NCBI GenBank assembly: GCA_004294095.1
Contig: RDZR01000033.1
Coordinates: 1-64,000 of the forward strand
Direction of reading: 5' to 3'
From: Verrucomicrobiota bacterium
Lineage (GTDB): Bacteria > Verrucomicrobiota > Verrucomicrobiia > Verrucomicrobiales > Akkermansiaceae
Length of the DNA: 64,000 nucleotides
In this document: positions 26,591 to 35,878 of the stretch, piece after piece
Numbering within the stretch: the stretch's first letter is position 1
Layout: the number at the start of each line of letters is the position of its first letter
Position numbers and translations under genes: made by a program
The notes under the pieces: generated by a model
Databases searched by the model: none
Seen by the model: only the letters and a program-made list of their open reading frames with translations
Told to the model about the DNA's origin: nothing

Positions 26591-27262
26591 TCAATCGAAA
26601 GAAAATGCCTTTACCTTGGTCGTAAAATTGCCCAGCAAAGGGATGGTTTCTGGAAGCGAGTTTTTCCCAGCGTAGGAAATGTTTCCCAAAATTCCTGCGA
26701 GAAGAAAATCGGTGTAAACGGGCTTATCTCCCAGTAAGAACGGGGAATATTGGAGCATCTTTTCATACGGAAGCAAGATCTGCACGGCCTCGTTGAGCAT
26801 TTCACTTCGGTCATTTCTCCATCGCTCTACGCAACCCTTGCCGAATTTTCGTTCCTTGTGGCGAATCATCATGACGCGCTCCACCAGATCCGTTTCCGAA
26901 TCGACATAAAAAGGATCATAGAGCTTGAACGTAAGCGCTTCGACTTCTTCTTCCAAATGGTGAAGTAAAACGTCCTGCAGCCCATCAAGTTTTGAAGGAA
27001 ATAAACGCCCGCCAGTAAACTCCTCATTCAGATAGCGAGCCACATCTTGTGAGGATGGGCCAGATTCAAAAACAATGCGCCTCTCCGTCCTTTCATCCAA
27101 GATGACAGGCACCTGATAATAGGCGCCATTCGTGAGTGTGATCAGCTCGTGACGATTCGCATTGGTGACGTTAAGAGTTTCAAATGGAACCTTGGCTGCG
27201 TCCAAAATCAGACGAATCGGAATGCAAAACGGGCTGTGTGGTATCTGATAGAGAGTAATCAT
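26591..27262 (-). CDS. glutathione S-transferase-like protein
   Basis: A 223-residue soluble protein. The N-terminal thioredoxin-like half reads LYQIPHSPFCIPIRLILDAAKVPFETLNV, with an SPFC site similar to omega/beta-class GSTs, and a cis-Pro region QVPVILDE. The C-terminal all-helical half contains LGDKPVYTDFLLAGILGN (compare 'G...T.AD'). It is the last gene of a three-gene minus-strand operon (ABM-domain, DUF5069-like, GST-like) with only 5 bp to the preceding gene. Substrate unknown; a detoxification or reductase role is inferred from the fold. Confidence 0.7.
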   Translation of the reverse strand: MITLYQIPHSPFCIPIRLILDAAKVPFETLNVTNANRHELITLTNGAYYQVPVILDERTERRIVFESGPSSQDVARYLNEEFTGGRLFPSKLDGLQDVLLHHLEEEVEALTFKLYDPFYVDSETDLVERVMMIRHKERKFGKGCVERWRNDRSEMLNEAVQILLPYEKMLQYSPFLLGDKPVYTDFLLAGILGNISYAGKNSLPETIPLLGNFTTKVKAFSFD

Positions 27263-27267
27263 AGAAT

Positions 27268-27723
27268 TTATGTATTTTTGTTGATTGGTAACGCTAGATT
27301 TTCGTCGCGGACGATCAGTTCAAATAGGGTTTCAATGGGCCTATCCCCAACCGATGCGGGATAAAATCGTTCGATGGCAATGGCTAGTTCCTTTTCGCAT
27401 GGCCAGCCATGCCTCCCCAAGTTGGGGGCCAAATCATTCCAGCGATTGATCCGGTTTTGTGTCACTGTCGGTTGCCCAAGGAACCATCTTGCCACATCGT
27501 TGTCATCGAACTGATTTGCGATGGCTTCGAGAACGACGCTTTTATCCAACTCGAAGTGCCGCAAAAAATGACCATCAACGCCACGGCGGTGACCAAGGAA
27601 AGCATGATAGCCCGCTGGCAACTTACCTACATTCATCAAACGAATTTTGTCCGTCAGGCGTGCCAACCACATGCAACCGGCAAGGCAATCAAACGGGGAG
27701 CGAAGGCTGATAATTTCTTTCAT
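27268..27723 (-). CDS. DUF5069-like protein
   Basis: A 151-residue soluble protein. The N-terminal 'RSPFDCLAGCMWLARLTDKIRLMNVGKLPAGYHAFLGH' resembles the conserved start of DUF5069 proteins (SP.e.lgG..wLpR.iDKiR). A helix with H-x-L-R-H-F and a central D-D-N-D-V-A-R-W-F follow. Its ATG overlaps the TGA of the preceding ABM-domain gene (ATGA), so translation is coupled. No known function. Confidence 0.6.
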   Translation of the reverse strand: MKEIISLRSPFDCLAGCMWLARLTDKIRLMNVGKLPAGYHAFLGHRRGVDGHFLRHFELDKSVVLEAIANQFDDNDVARWFLGQPTVTQNRINRWNDLAPNLGRHGWPCEKELAIAIERFYPASVGDRPIETLFELIVRDENLALPINKNT

Positions 27724-28004
27724 AAAGTTCCGTGTTCCAGTTGTTCCAGATAGATAAATTCCGGTGCTTGGACACCTGCTTGTTTGCGGATCTCAACGAG
27801 GCGATCAGACTCGAAGAACGCCTTGGCATCGGCGATCGATTTCCATGCGCTGAAGTGGACGATCTTGTTTGGTTGGGATTCGTATTTCAGAACTTGATAT
27901 GAATGCTCGCCTGCCGCTTTGCGGATCCCGGCTGCGCCATCAAAGATTTTTTTCCATGCGGGGTAGTCGATGACTTCGTGGATGATGAGAACGTATTGCA
28001 TCAT
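27720..28004 (-). CDS. ABM-fold (antibiotic biosynthesis monooxygenase-like) small protein
   Basis: A 94-residue ferredoxin-like dimeric alpha-beta barrel protein. It has the pattern VLIIHEVIDYPAWKKIFD, then SYQVLKYESQPNKIVHFSAWKSIADAKAFFES, typical of ABM/YdhR/heme-degrading relatives. It is the first gene of the minus-strand operon with the DUF5069-like and GST-like genes and is divergent from a FecA-like TonB receptor. Roles in this fold range from quinol oxidation to heme cleavage; the sequence does not decide. Confidence 0.6.
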   Translation of the reverse strand: MMQYVLIIHEVIDYPAWKKIFDGAAGIRKAAGEHSYQVLKYESQPNKIVHFSAWKSIADAKAFFESDRLVEIRKQAGVQAPEFIYLEQLEHGTL

Positions 28005-28170
28005 TGTTAGATTCCTTAGGGTTGTGATTTACGTGAGATCTGTAAGCTAGGTGTGCTCAAATCTCCTACATGCTATCCTGCATTTCACCGCTTCAATAGT
28101 GACAGAAACTCGAAAAACCGACGGTTACAGGTCGAAAAAATAAAAAATATCATTTTCTTCTTTAATAAGA
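28005..28170. promoter_or_regulatory. divergent promoter region between ABM operon and FecA-like receptor
   Basis: An AT-rich 166-bp gap. Just before and across the receptor's first ATG the sequence AATAAGAATGAATCTCAAT resembles a degenerate Fur box (about 9 of 19 consensus positions by eye), which is weak. A Fur-type operator would fit the receptor's predicted iron role. Confidence 0.25.
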
Positions 28171-30393
28171 ATGAATCTCAATAACAATACCTGCACCATG
28201 AACCAACGCAACAAAATCTCGATGCGCGAGTTTTCACGACTTCGCACAGCATTGATTGTCGGCATTACGCCATGCATCACTGCCATTTCTTGGGGGCAAA
28301 CCAACAACCCACCAGCTCCTAGCACCACAGAAACAGTTCCAGCACAAGCCGCTGATCTCGCGGAAGTGGTGGTCACGGCAGAAACGATGAGCGATGGGAT
28401 CGTTCAGGGGCCTTTTCTTCCCGATGTGGTTGGCACCAGCATTTATGCCGGAAAAAAAACCTCGGTCATTGACTTCGATGCCATGCCGCAAATTCAGAAC
28501 GACAACTATCGTCAAGCCTTCTCAAAAACTCCCGGCCTGCTCACCAGCGAAGTAAGCAACTCCTCCCTACTCTCCTTGAGTTACCGTGGTATTGGCGATC
28601 CACATGAATCGCAAAACCTCATGGTGTTAAAAAATGGCATTCCTTTTGTCCTCGATCCGTTGGGCTACTCCACCGTCTATTTTGCGCCGCCATTTGAGAG
28701 TGTTGACCGCCTCGAATTCGTCTCCGGTGGTGCCGCTCTGCTCTACGGTTCCCAGCCTTCCGGTGCGCTCAACTACATCACCCATGTGCCTGACCGCTCC
28801 ACGCCTTTTAAGGCCACAACGCAGCACATCATAGGCAGCAATGATCTCTATTCCACCTTCAGCACACTGGAAGGCGGCAATGACAAATCCGGCTACCTCT
28901 TGAATTTGGATCATCGCTCTGGTGATTCCTTCCGCCGCCGCAACAGCGACTTCGAGCTGAACGGCGCCGAGCTTTCCTTGTTTTACGACATCGATGACAG
29001 GCAAAAACTAACCGCTACCATTGAGTGCTATGATGCCGACCACGGCGAACCCGGCGGCCGCAGTGTGGCCAACTACGCGAGTGATCGCATCGGAAACCTC
29101 CTAAATCACGACCGTGTCCGCCTCGATCGCCTGTTTGGCTCCATTGGCTACGAAGTTGGTGACGAGAGCGCTAAATGGATCACCAAGGCCTGGGCCTCTG
29201 ATGTGGTGCGCTATAGCAAACGCCAAACCGGCCAAGGTTTCGGCACGGTGACGGGCAATCAGCTGGATATCAACCAGCATACCTACTACACTCTCGGGCT
29301 CGATAGCCGCGCACTCATCGACTACCAACTCGGCGAAAATAAATCCACTTTCACTGCAGGTGTCACCGCCATGAACATCAACGCCCCCATCTTCCTTGAG
29401 CGAACTGCGGCTGGCGATCTCACTTCCGACCGTGGAGCTACCATACGCAACAAATCAGAACGAGACTCCGTTTACGCGGCTTTATTTGCTGAAAACCTAT
29501 TCCGCTTCGGTCGCTTCACAGTCACCCCTGCCGTGCGCTTGGAATACAATAAGCAATCCATCGATGAGCAAGTCAACGTCAACAGGCCCGCCAATTTATT
29601 TGACGACGTCCGCAGCGAAGTGGTGCCCCTTGGCGGCATTGGAGCCACGTTTGATAGCGGAAATGACACGGAAATCTACGCCAACGTCTCTAGTTCCTAC
29701 AAGCCACCCACATACGCGGATGCCTTCCCTCTCGGCGGCGCAGACACCTTTAGTGAGAACCTCGATGCTGGCCGCTTGGTCAACAGTGAGATCGGCTTTC
29801 GTGGCCGCCCTACTTCGTGGTCGATGTTTGATGCGAGCTTGTTCCACATCAGCTATGATAATCGCTTCGGCAGAGTAGGCAGCAATTTTCAAAACGTCGG
29901 GGAATCCGTCAACCAAGGCTTCAGCTTCACCAGCGAGATCGACTTTTACGATATGATCCATGGCGAGTCCGAGCTTTCGGTTATTTGGTATTCCGCCTAC
30001 CAGTATCTCGATGCCGAGTTTACAGACGGCCCAGTCAAAGGAAATACGCCACAATATGCGCCAGAACACATGTTGAGGACAGGCTTGATCGTGCAACGCG
30101 ATGGAAAATGGAAAATCGCCGCCATGCTGACGCACCTTTCCCAGCATTGGGCCGATGATGCAAATACCATGAACGCCACCGCCAACTGGTCGATACCTAG
30201 CTACACCGTGCTAGACATCACCGCTGAGGCACAGCTATGGTCTGGCCAATTCGCCGGAGTTCATTCCACTCTTTGGGCTCTCTGCGGCATCAATAACGCG
30301 CTCGATGAAGAATATACTAGCCGCATTCGTGCCAATGGCATCGATCCTGCCAGTGACCGGAATTACTACATCGGCATACGCGCCGAGTTCTAA
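28171..30393 (+). CDS. TonB-dependent receptor, FecA (ferric-siderophore) type
   Basis: A 740-residue outer-membrane receptor. The hydrophobic signal region is LRTALIVGITPCITAISWGQ; the exact start could be ATG 28171, 28198 or 28222. TonB box EVVVTAET (about 64-71); plug domain with QAFSKTPGLL, LSYRGIGDPHESQNLMVLKNGIPF and YGSQPSGALNYIT; then a 22-strand-like barrel with many aromatic-ended strands and a terminal phenylalanine (YYIGIRAEF). The overall pattern is that of Fe(III)-dicitrate or siderophore receptors. It lies divergent from the small ABM/DUF5069/GST operon. Substrate assignment is by resemblance only. Confidence 0.87.
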   Translation: MNLNNNTCTMNQRNKISMREFSRLRTALIVGITPCITAISWGQTNNPPAPSTTETVPAQAADLAEVVVTAETMSDGIVQGPFLPDVVGTSIYAGKKTSVIDFDAMPQIQNDNYRQAFSKTPGLLTSEVSNSSLLSLSYRGIGDPHESQNLMVLKNGIPFVLDPLGYSTVYFAPPFESVDRLEFVSGGAALLYGSQPSGALNYITHVPDRSTPFKATTQHIIGSNDLYSTFSTLEGGNDKSGYLLNLDHRSGDSFRRRNSDFELNGAELSLFYDIDDRQKLTATIECYDADHGEPGGRSVANYASDRIGNLLNHDRVRLDRLFGSIGYEVGDESAKWITKAWASDVVRYSKRQTGQGFGTVTGNQLDINQHTYYTLGLDSRALIDYQLGENKSTFTAGVTAMNINAPIFLERTAAGDLTSDRGATIRNKSERDSVYAALFAENLFRFGRFTVTPAVRLEYNKQSIDEQVNVNRPANLFDDVRSEVVPLGGIGATFDSGNDTEIYANVSSSYKPPTYADAFPLGGADTFSENLDAGRLVNSEIGFRGRPTSWSMFDASLFHISYDNRFGRVGSNFQNVGESVNQGFSFTSEIDFYDMIHGESELSVIWYSAYQYLDAEFTDGPVKGNTPQYAPEHMLRTGLIVQRDGKWKIAAMLTHLSQHWADDANTMNATANWSIPSYTVLDITAEAQLWSGQFAGVHSTLWALCGINNALDEEYTSRIRANGIDPASDRNYYIGIRAEF

Positions 30394-30504
30394 GGTCGCC
30401 AAGATTCTTTATAGATGCTCGCATGAGTGGGCGAGGTTTTTCGATATTCCTTCACAGGCGGCGGTTGGTGAATGGGCTGATTGATTGATGCACGAGTGAA
30501 CCAA

Positions 30505-31731
30505 TCACAACTGCCAGCCGAGGCCGAAGCCCGTGAGGTGTTCTGGGGCGGAGTCATCGTCCGTGGTGTGCGTGTAGCTGTGGTGGACTTTGAGCAGAAT
30601 GTGCGGTGTGATTTGCCAGCCTGCGGCGATCTCGGCACGCCAGACATCGGGCGACCATGGCGTGGAGACATCGGCGGGGCCGCGGGCGTCATTGAAGTGG
30701 ATTTGCCCAAAACGCCCAGCGAGCCACGCGCCGGGGGCGGCTTTCCAGCGAGCTTGGATGAACCATGCCAGGCACTCGAGGTCACCGGCATCGAGGGTTT
30801 CAAAGCGGCTGGCGATGACCTCGCCGGAGAGGATGAGATCGCGGTGTGCCCAGCGGAGATCGAGGCCGAGGGTGGTTTGCTGGAGGTCCGCTAGGTCTTT
30901 GCCGGGTGGGAGTGCTTGGCTGGCAGACTCGTCAAGGTAGGCACCCTTGCTGGCGGATAGGCCGAGCGCCCATGCGGCGGTGGGGCGGTAACCAAGGCGG
31001 GCGGTGAGGGTGGGATCGCTGAAATTCCCACTGTCGAGCGTCCATGAATCTGGGTGGGAGGATAGACTGGCGTTCTTGAGTTCGAGCGCGTAGTCGAAGT
31101 GATCGATGCTACCGGTCACGGCAGCCCCCAAGGCGTAGGAAGAACCCCAGATGACGGAAGCCCAGTTTTGTGAATCGAGCTGGGAAACAGGCGGGGCGTT
31201 GCCACTGGCGCGGGCAGCAATGGCGGCGGGGCTGAGCGGACCTGGCAAGCGGCTGTGAATGCCGATGGTTTGCGCGTAGGGCAAGGGTGCGAGTAGAAAT
31301 GGGTTGTCAAAAAAATCTTGCTGATTGGCGGTTGCGCCGAAAACGGTGGGAAATCGCCCGAGCTGGAGATTCAGCCGAGCATCACCGAGTGGGCGGAAGC
31401 GCAAGATCAGCTCGTCGAGCCGCAAATCGCCGGCACTCCGCTCGCCGGGATCGAAGCCGCGATCCCAGCGGGTGGCAGTATGGAGAAACCAATGACTGCC
31501 GAGCGCCGCATCGAGACCGAGGGTGAAGCGCGGGGCGATGAATGTGGAGTCGCCATGGAAGTCGAGCAAAGCCGCAGTGGGTGCATCTCCAGCCCATGCG
31601 GTGGTTTCTAGCGATGGCCGGACTGCAAGCAGCAGAGTGCCGTCAGCAAGGCTGATCTCCCAGCCATGTTGGGCGGCGAGCTTGCTGGCAAGGGCCACGA
31701 GCGCGCAAACGGTGAAGTGGGCAGCGTTCAT
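30505..31731 (-). CDS. outer-membrane porin-like beta-barrel protein
   Basis: About 408 residues. The start at 31731 is favoured because its ATG overlaps the TGA of the upstream cupredoxin-like gene (ATGA coupling). A longer frame would add a His-rich stretch before the signal peptide AAHFTVCALVALASKLAAQ. The mature protein shows alternating strands with aromatic girdle residues (LRLDELILRFRPLGDARLNLQLGRFPTVFG, LGLDLRWAHRDLILSGEVIASRF) and ends GFGLGWQL, a typical barrel C-terminus. It is probably a 16-stranded-type porin. Coupling to a copper-type protein suggests a shared process, such as metal or redox-related transport, but that is inference. Confidence 0.7.
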   Translation of the reverse strand: MNAAHFTVCALVALASKLAAQHGWEISLADGTLLLAVRPSLETTAWAGDAPTAALLDFHGDSTFIAPRFTLGLDAALGSHWFLHTATRWDRGFDPGERSAGDLRLDELILRFRPLGDARLNLQLGRFPTVFGATANQQDFFDNPFLLAPLPYAQTIGIHSRLPGPLSPAAIAARASGNAPPVSQLDSQNWASVIWGSSYALGAAVTGSIDHFDYALELKNASLSSHPDSWTLDSGNFSDPTLTARLGYRPTAAWALGLSASKGAYLDESASQALPPGKDLADLQQTTLGLDLRWAHRDLILSGEVIASRFETLDAGDLECLAWFIQARWKAAPGAWLAGRFGQIHFNDARGPADVSTPWSPDVWRAEIAAGWQITPHILLKVHHSYTHTTDDDSAPEHLTGFGLGWQL

Positions 31732-32372
31732 GGTTTTTGAAAGTCTGCGGTGAGGGTTTGCCCAGCGGTGATGGTGATGGGTAGCGTCCATTGGTGTTTC
31801 TCATCAAGCTGTGCGTGCAGCAACCATTTGCCGGGAGGAAGCTGCGTCAGTAGGAAGTGGCCAGTCTCATCGGTGGTGGTGAAATGTGGGCTATCCACCA
31901 CTCGGATGATGGCACGCATGTGCTCGTGAATCTCGCACTGAAGGCGCACGAGGCCCGCAGTATCGAAGCGCACGGAAGGCGCGGGGTTTTCGTCTTTTTT
32001 AAAACGCCCGAGGTCAAATCGCTCCGTCCGGGACAGGGAAAATATGTTGTGATAGTCTGGATCTTCGTTAGGAAACTCGACGACGGTGCCTCGCGGAATG
32101 ACCAACATGCTTTGTGCGAACTGGTAATTTTTCTGGTCGAGAGTGACCCCCAGCGGCGTGGGAGGGGCGTGGAGACCAGGGCCTTCGATCCAGATGGCGG
32201 CGCGTGGTGGCGGATTCGGAGCGACGCGTCCAGAGATCGTGCCGGTATATTTTTCCACCGCGATGCGTGCGCCGTAGCCTGTGGGAATGGGGATTCTTCC
32301 TGAAACCTTGCCCAGCTCGGTGGCAGTGGCTGGTAGCGGGGTGGCGATCAAAAAGAGTGATAAAAGCTTCAT
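31728..32372 (-). CDS. secreted cupredoxin-like protein with carboxypeptidase-regulatory-like tail
   Basis: A 214-residue exported protein (signal LLSLFLIATPLPATATE). The central domain has type-1 copper features: VIPRGTVVEFPNEDPDYHN with H108, then C146-E-I-H149-E-H-M152, i.e. C-x2-H-x2-M. The tail (FTTTDETGHFLLTQLPPGKWLLHAQLD) looks like a carboxypeptidase regulatory-like beta-sandwich. This combination is seen in methylamine-utilisation-like/plastocyanin-related exported proteins. It is translationally coupled to the porin gene downstream. It is divergent from the second ECF sigma gene (104-bp gap). Electron transfer or copper binding is inferred from the ligand set. Confidence 0.75.
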   Translation of the reverse strand: MKLLSLFLIATPLPATATELGKVSGRIPIPTGYGARIAVEKYTGTISGRVAPNPPPRAAIWIEGPGLHAPPTPLGVTLDQKNYQFAQSMLVIPRGTVVEFPNEDPDYHNIFSLSRTERFDLGRFKKDENPAPSVRFDTAGLVRLQCEIHEHMRAIIRVVDSPHFTTTDETGHFLLTQLPPGKWLLHAQLDEKHQWTLPITITAGQTLTADFQKP

Positions 32373-32476
32373 GATTTCATCGTAGAGGTTGTGGTCAAAG
32401 CAGGTTAAATTCTTCTGAAACCTGAGGCTTTACGCGACTCATCACGGCCCGTCAATCTATCAATCAATACCAGAAA
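32373..32476. promoter_or_regulatory. divergent promoter region with TGAAACC element upstream of second ECF sigma gene
   Basis: Contains TTCTGAAACC with TGAAACC at 32416-32422, 55 bp before the sigma start. The same core TTTCTGAAACC recurs at 35899-35905 before the PEP-CTERM gene that follows the kinase. TGAAAC-type -35 elements are typical of ECF promoters, so this could be an autoregulated promoter. Confidence 0.35.
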
Positions 32477-33172
32477 ATGGAATTCCCTGAAACAAATTGG
32501 GCAGCACTGGCTGAGGCGACCTTGCACGGTGGGCCGAAGGAACAGGCAGCCATGGAGGAACTTTGCCGCGGCTATTGGCAGCCAGTGTGTGCAGTGATCC
32601 GAGCACGCGGCGCACCATCCGAGCGCGTGGAAGATCTCACGCAGGAGTTTTTTTTACAATTGATCCAGCGGAGTTCGTTCAAGAAAGCGAATCCTGAGAA
32701 AGGCCGCTTTCGCAGCTATCTGTTAGGTGCCTTGCGTTACTTTCTCGCCGACGATGCCGCGCACCATGCGGCGCAAAAACGCGGCGGTGCGTGGATGCGA
32801 TGCGAGCTGCTAGAAGATGCAGCGATGACGGAGGTGATCGACCAGCACTTTGATCGCGCATGGGCGGAGACCTTGCTGGAGCGGGCGTTGGTGAATGTGC
32901 AAGCAGAATGCGTGGCCGCACGAGGTCCAGAGACATGGCAGCTATTGCGGGGATTTTTGCCCGGTGCCACAGCCGCAATCAGCTATGGCGATCTAGCCGC
33001 GCAAATGAAGACCACAGAAGGCGGTGCGAAGTCAGAGGTGCACCGCCTGCGCTTGCGCTACCGCAGTGCTTTGCGCTTGGCGGTGGCTCATACCGTGAGT
33101 GCCCCTCATGAGATTGATGAAGAATTGAGCCACCTGCGCGAGGTCCTGCGCGATGGCGGAAGTCAATTTTAG
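32477..33172 (+). CDS. ECF-type sigma factor, paralogue linked to second Ser/Thr kinase
   Basis: A 231-residue sigma factor, paralogous to the one at 19129-19848. Shared blocks include LCRGYWQPVCAVIRARG, ERVEDLTQEFFLQLIQRSSF (T55, same position as in the paralogue) and KGRFRSYLLGALRYFLADD. A C-terminal region 4 (AAQMKTTEGGAKSEVHRLRLRYRSAL) is followed by an acidic DEELSHLREVL tail. The kinase gene starts 18 bp later, so the pair is co-transcribed. No anti-sigma factor is adjacent. Activation by kinase phosphorylation is a prediction from the Vibrio EcfP/PknT precedent. Confidence 0.86.
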   Translation: MEFPETNWAALAEATLHGGPKEQAAMEELCRGYWQPVCAVIRARGAPSERVEDLTQEFFLQLIQRSSFKKANPEKGRFRSYLLGALRYFLADDAAHHAAQKRGGAWMRCELLEDAAMTEVIDQHFDRAWAETLLERALVNVQAECVAARGPETWQLLRGFLPGATAAISYGDLAAQMKTTEGGAKSEVHRLRLRYRSALRLAVAHTVSAPHEIDEELSHLREVLRDGGSQF

Positions 33173-33190
33173 ATCCCGCCGCCAGCACCG

Positions 33191-35878
33191 ATGCCCGAGC
33201 ACTCCCGAGCGATAGATTCCGATACCGAGGCACCTTATGATGCATTCTCCGCATTCGATGACGCGTGCTCTGCGGATGGAGTTTTCCTTCCCGGCTACTT
33301 GATATTAGGAGAAATCTCCCGTGGCGGCATGGGGGTAGTCTATCATGCACGGCAAATCCGCCCGCAGCGCGAAGTGGCCGTAAAAATTTTGTTGCCCCAA
33401 TACGCCGCCGAGCCAGAAATGCTGGCGCGCTTTCAGATCGAGGCGCGGGCGATGGCCTCGCTGGATCACCCGGGGATTTTACCCGTCTATGAAGTTGGAG
33501 AAGCCAGCGGGCTGCCTTTTTTCTCGATGAAACTCGCGACCGGCGGCTCCCTTGCAGATCGCCTAAAGTCCTCGGGCGCCCTTGCCCCGCGCGAGGCGGC
33601 CACCCTCATGGAGCAACTGGCGAGAGCCGTCCACCACGCGCATCAGCACGGCGTGCTGCACCGAGATTTAAAGCCCGGGAATTTCCTTTTCGATGAAAAC
33701 AGCCGCGCCCACGTCAGCGATTTCGGCTTGGCAAAGCTGCCACTCACCGCGGCGGTAGGGGCACTCACGCAGCCGGAATCCTTCTTCGGCACACCACACT
33801 ACATGCCGCCGGAAGTGGCGCGTGGCTCCGTGGCGGAGGCGACGATCGCCGGAGATCTATACAGCCTCGGCGCAGTGCTTTACGAGTGCCTTTCTGGGCA
33901 GCGGCCCTACGCCCAGCACACCGCAGCCGCGCCATTGCTGCGGGCGATCGCCGATGACCCGATCACGCCGCTGAAGGCATCGTGCCCCAGCATCGCTAGG
34001 GATTTGACGATCGTTTGCATGAAGGCTTTGGAGAAAAATCCAGCCGCGCGCTATGCCACCGTCGCCGAGTTTGCGGGCGATCTCGCGCACTGGCTGGCGG
34101 GTGAACCGATCACTGCCCGGCCCATCGGCACGCTGGAAAAAACGCTGCGCTGGGCGCGGCAGCATCCTTTGCCCGCCGCACTCGCCACCGGGCTGGCAGT
34201 CGTCACGCTCACGGGTGGCGTCCTCCTCACCCAGAGCCACCGCGAGCGCGGTGCCGCCTTGCATGAATCCCGAAAACGCCTGCACAGCTCGCTGATCGAT
34301 CAAGCCCAAAAGGAACGCCTGCTCGGCGTGGCCGGATATCGCTCGCGGGCACTGGCCCTACTCCAGCAAGCGCAGGCACTCGCCGCCTGTGATGAAATCC
34401 TCACCGAGGCCGCCGCGCTTCTCGTCCGCCCAGACATCGCCATGCCAGGCCAGCAAGTGGCAGTTCAGCCAAGCCGCCCACCACTCGCAGATGACGCCGT
34501 GCTCCACCAGCATGGAAACGCCGCAGGCTGGCAGCTAACCTTGCACCAGAGTGGCCGCGCCGCACTATGGCAGCAAGGTGAGGCTATGCCGCGCCAGATT
34601 TGGTTACCCCGGGCAGGTCGCACCGTGGTTGGCGAGTTTTTCCAAGCAGAGGGAAATAGTGCCCTGCTTTTAGCCGAGACTCTGGAGGGGCATTTTTTAC
34701 TGCGCTTGCCATCGCTGGAAAAACTCGCCCAGCTTCCAGAAATGGACTCTGCGATCTTGTGGACGACCATCGCACCCGCCGGCGGCAGCGCAGTCATCGG
34801 CAGCGCACAAGGCTTGCAGCGAGTGGACTTTAAATCCTCCCATGTCGTCTGGCAGCTCCACGGCGGAGCGGCCCGCTGCCAGCCAGCATGGTCTAGCTCC
34901 GGCCAGCAAGTGGCCGCAGCCATGGGCGATGAGCGCGGCCTGTGGCTGCACGATGCCGCAGATGGACGGCGGCTTTGGCATTGGGAATCCAGCGCGTGGC
35001 CAGTCAGCATCGCCTTTCACCCAAACCGCCCGTGGCTGGCGGTGGCCTGTGATGATGGCAGCATCTCGCTGCTCGATGTTGTGGAGAAAAGAACATGGGC
35101 TCGGCTCGATTTCTCGGCACAGCGAGTGAGCTTTTCCCCAGACGGCAGCCGCCTCTCCGCCCACACACTCGGCGGCACCGCATGGGAGTGGCCACTAGAA
35201 TTTCCCCATGGCTACCGAGAGTGGAGCACAGGCTTCTCCCCCGAGGCGGCGGAAAGAGGCACGGCCTTCGGGCTGAAGCTCTCGCCAAACGGCCAGCAAC
35301 TCTTGACCACCGCAACCGAAGGCGTGCGGCTTTGGGATCTCGCCGCCGGTCGCGAGACGGGATTCTACTCTGCGGAAAACCAACGCATCGATGCTCCCAC
35401 CTCCGCGTGGTGGCTATCTGATCACGAGCTCCTTGTGCAAATGCCCGGTGGACTTGAGCGGGTGAAAATAGATCCCGCCGGCCAGCCCGGGCCTCCCGCC
35501 CGCGTCCCACGCCAACCCGGCATGACCGTGCTGGACGTCCTTCCCGATGGCGCATGGCGGGTCAAACTTTCCGATCCGGAGCAGGGCGATCAATCACAAC
35601 TTTGGCGAGCCGGAGATCCCACGCTCGCCCTCACAGACACCACTCCACCTGCCGTGAGTGATGCTCTACGACTCCTTGCCACAGGTGAAATTGACCTGAC
35701 CCCGCTCGGGCGAAAAAGTCTCTCGCCACGCAGATTCACCCCGCCGCGGCCTCTTCACTTCCGCGCCGCCATCATCCATCCAGATGGTAAGCGCCTCCTC
35801 GCCTTGGCGCAGCCCCACCACTTGGTCGAGTGGAATCTTGAGGCCCTCAGCGAGGCCGTGCACGCAGAGATCCCCTGA
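33191..35878 (+). CDS. membrane Ser/Thr protein kinase with beta-propeller-like C-terminus
   Basis: An 895-residue PknB-type kinase. ISRGGMGVVYHA loop (about 42-53), catalytic Lys65, HRDLKPGN (D159), DFGLAKL (D177), and GTPHYMPPEVARG in the activation segment. One transmembrane helix (PAALATGLAVVTLTGGVLL, about 333-351) is followed by a helical linker rich in Arg and Gln. A degenerate WD40-like propeller (SIAFHPNRPWLAVACDDGSISLLDV, VSFSPDGSRLSAHT, LSPNGQQLLTTATEGVRLWDLAAG) follows. The ECF sigma gene is immediately upstream and a PEP-CTERM gene 117 bp downstream. Same architecture as the kinase at 16058-19096. Confidence 0.88.
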   Translation: MPEHSRAIDSDTEAPYDAFSAFDDACSADGVFLPGYLILGEISRGGMGVVYHARQIRPQREVAVKILLPQYAAEPEMLARFQIEARAMASLDHPGILPVYEVGEASGLPFFSMKLATGGSLADRLKSSGALAPREAATLMEQLARAVHHAHQHGVLHRDLKPGNFLFDENSRAHVSDFGLAKLPLTAAVGALTQPESFFGTPHYMPPEVARGSVAEATIAGDLYSLGAVLYECLSGQRPYAQHTAAAPLLRAIADDPITPLKASCPSIARDLTIVCMKALEKNPAARYATVAEFAGDLAHWLAGEPITARPIGTLEKTLRWARQHPLPAALATGLAVVTLTGGVLLTQSHRERGAALHESRKRLHSSLIDQAQKERLLGVAGYRSRALALLQQAQALAACDEILTEAAALLVRPDIAMPGQQVAVQPSRPPLADDAVLHQHGNAAGWQLTLHQSGRAALWQQGEAMPRQIWLPRAGRTVVGEFFQAEGNSALLLAETLEGHFLLRLPSLEKLAQLPEMDSAILWTTIAPAGGSAVIGSAQGLQRVDFKSSHVVWQLHGGAARCQPAWSSSGQQVAAAMGDERGLWLHDAADGRRLWHWESSAWPVSIAFHPNRPWLAVACDDGSISLLDVVEKRTWARLDFSAQRVSFSPDGSRLSAHTLGGTAWEWPLEFPHGYREWSTGFSPEAAERGTAFGLKLSPNGQQLLTTATEGVRLWDLAAGRETGFYSAENQRIDAPTSAWWLSDHELLVQMPGGLERVKIDPAGQPGPPARVPRQPGMTVLDVLPDGAWRVKLSDPEQGDQSQLWRAGDPTLALTDTTPPAVSDALRLLATGEIDLTPLGRKSLSPRRFTPPRPLHFRAAIIHPDGKRLLALAQPHHLVEWNLEALSEAVHAEIP

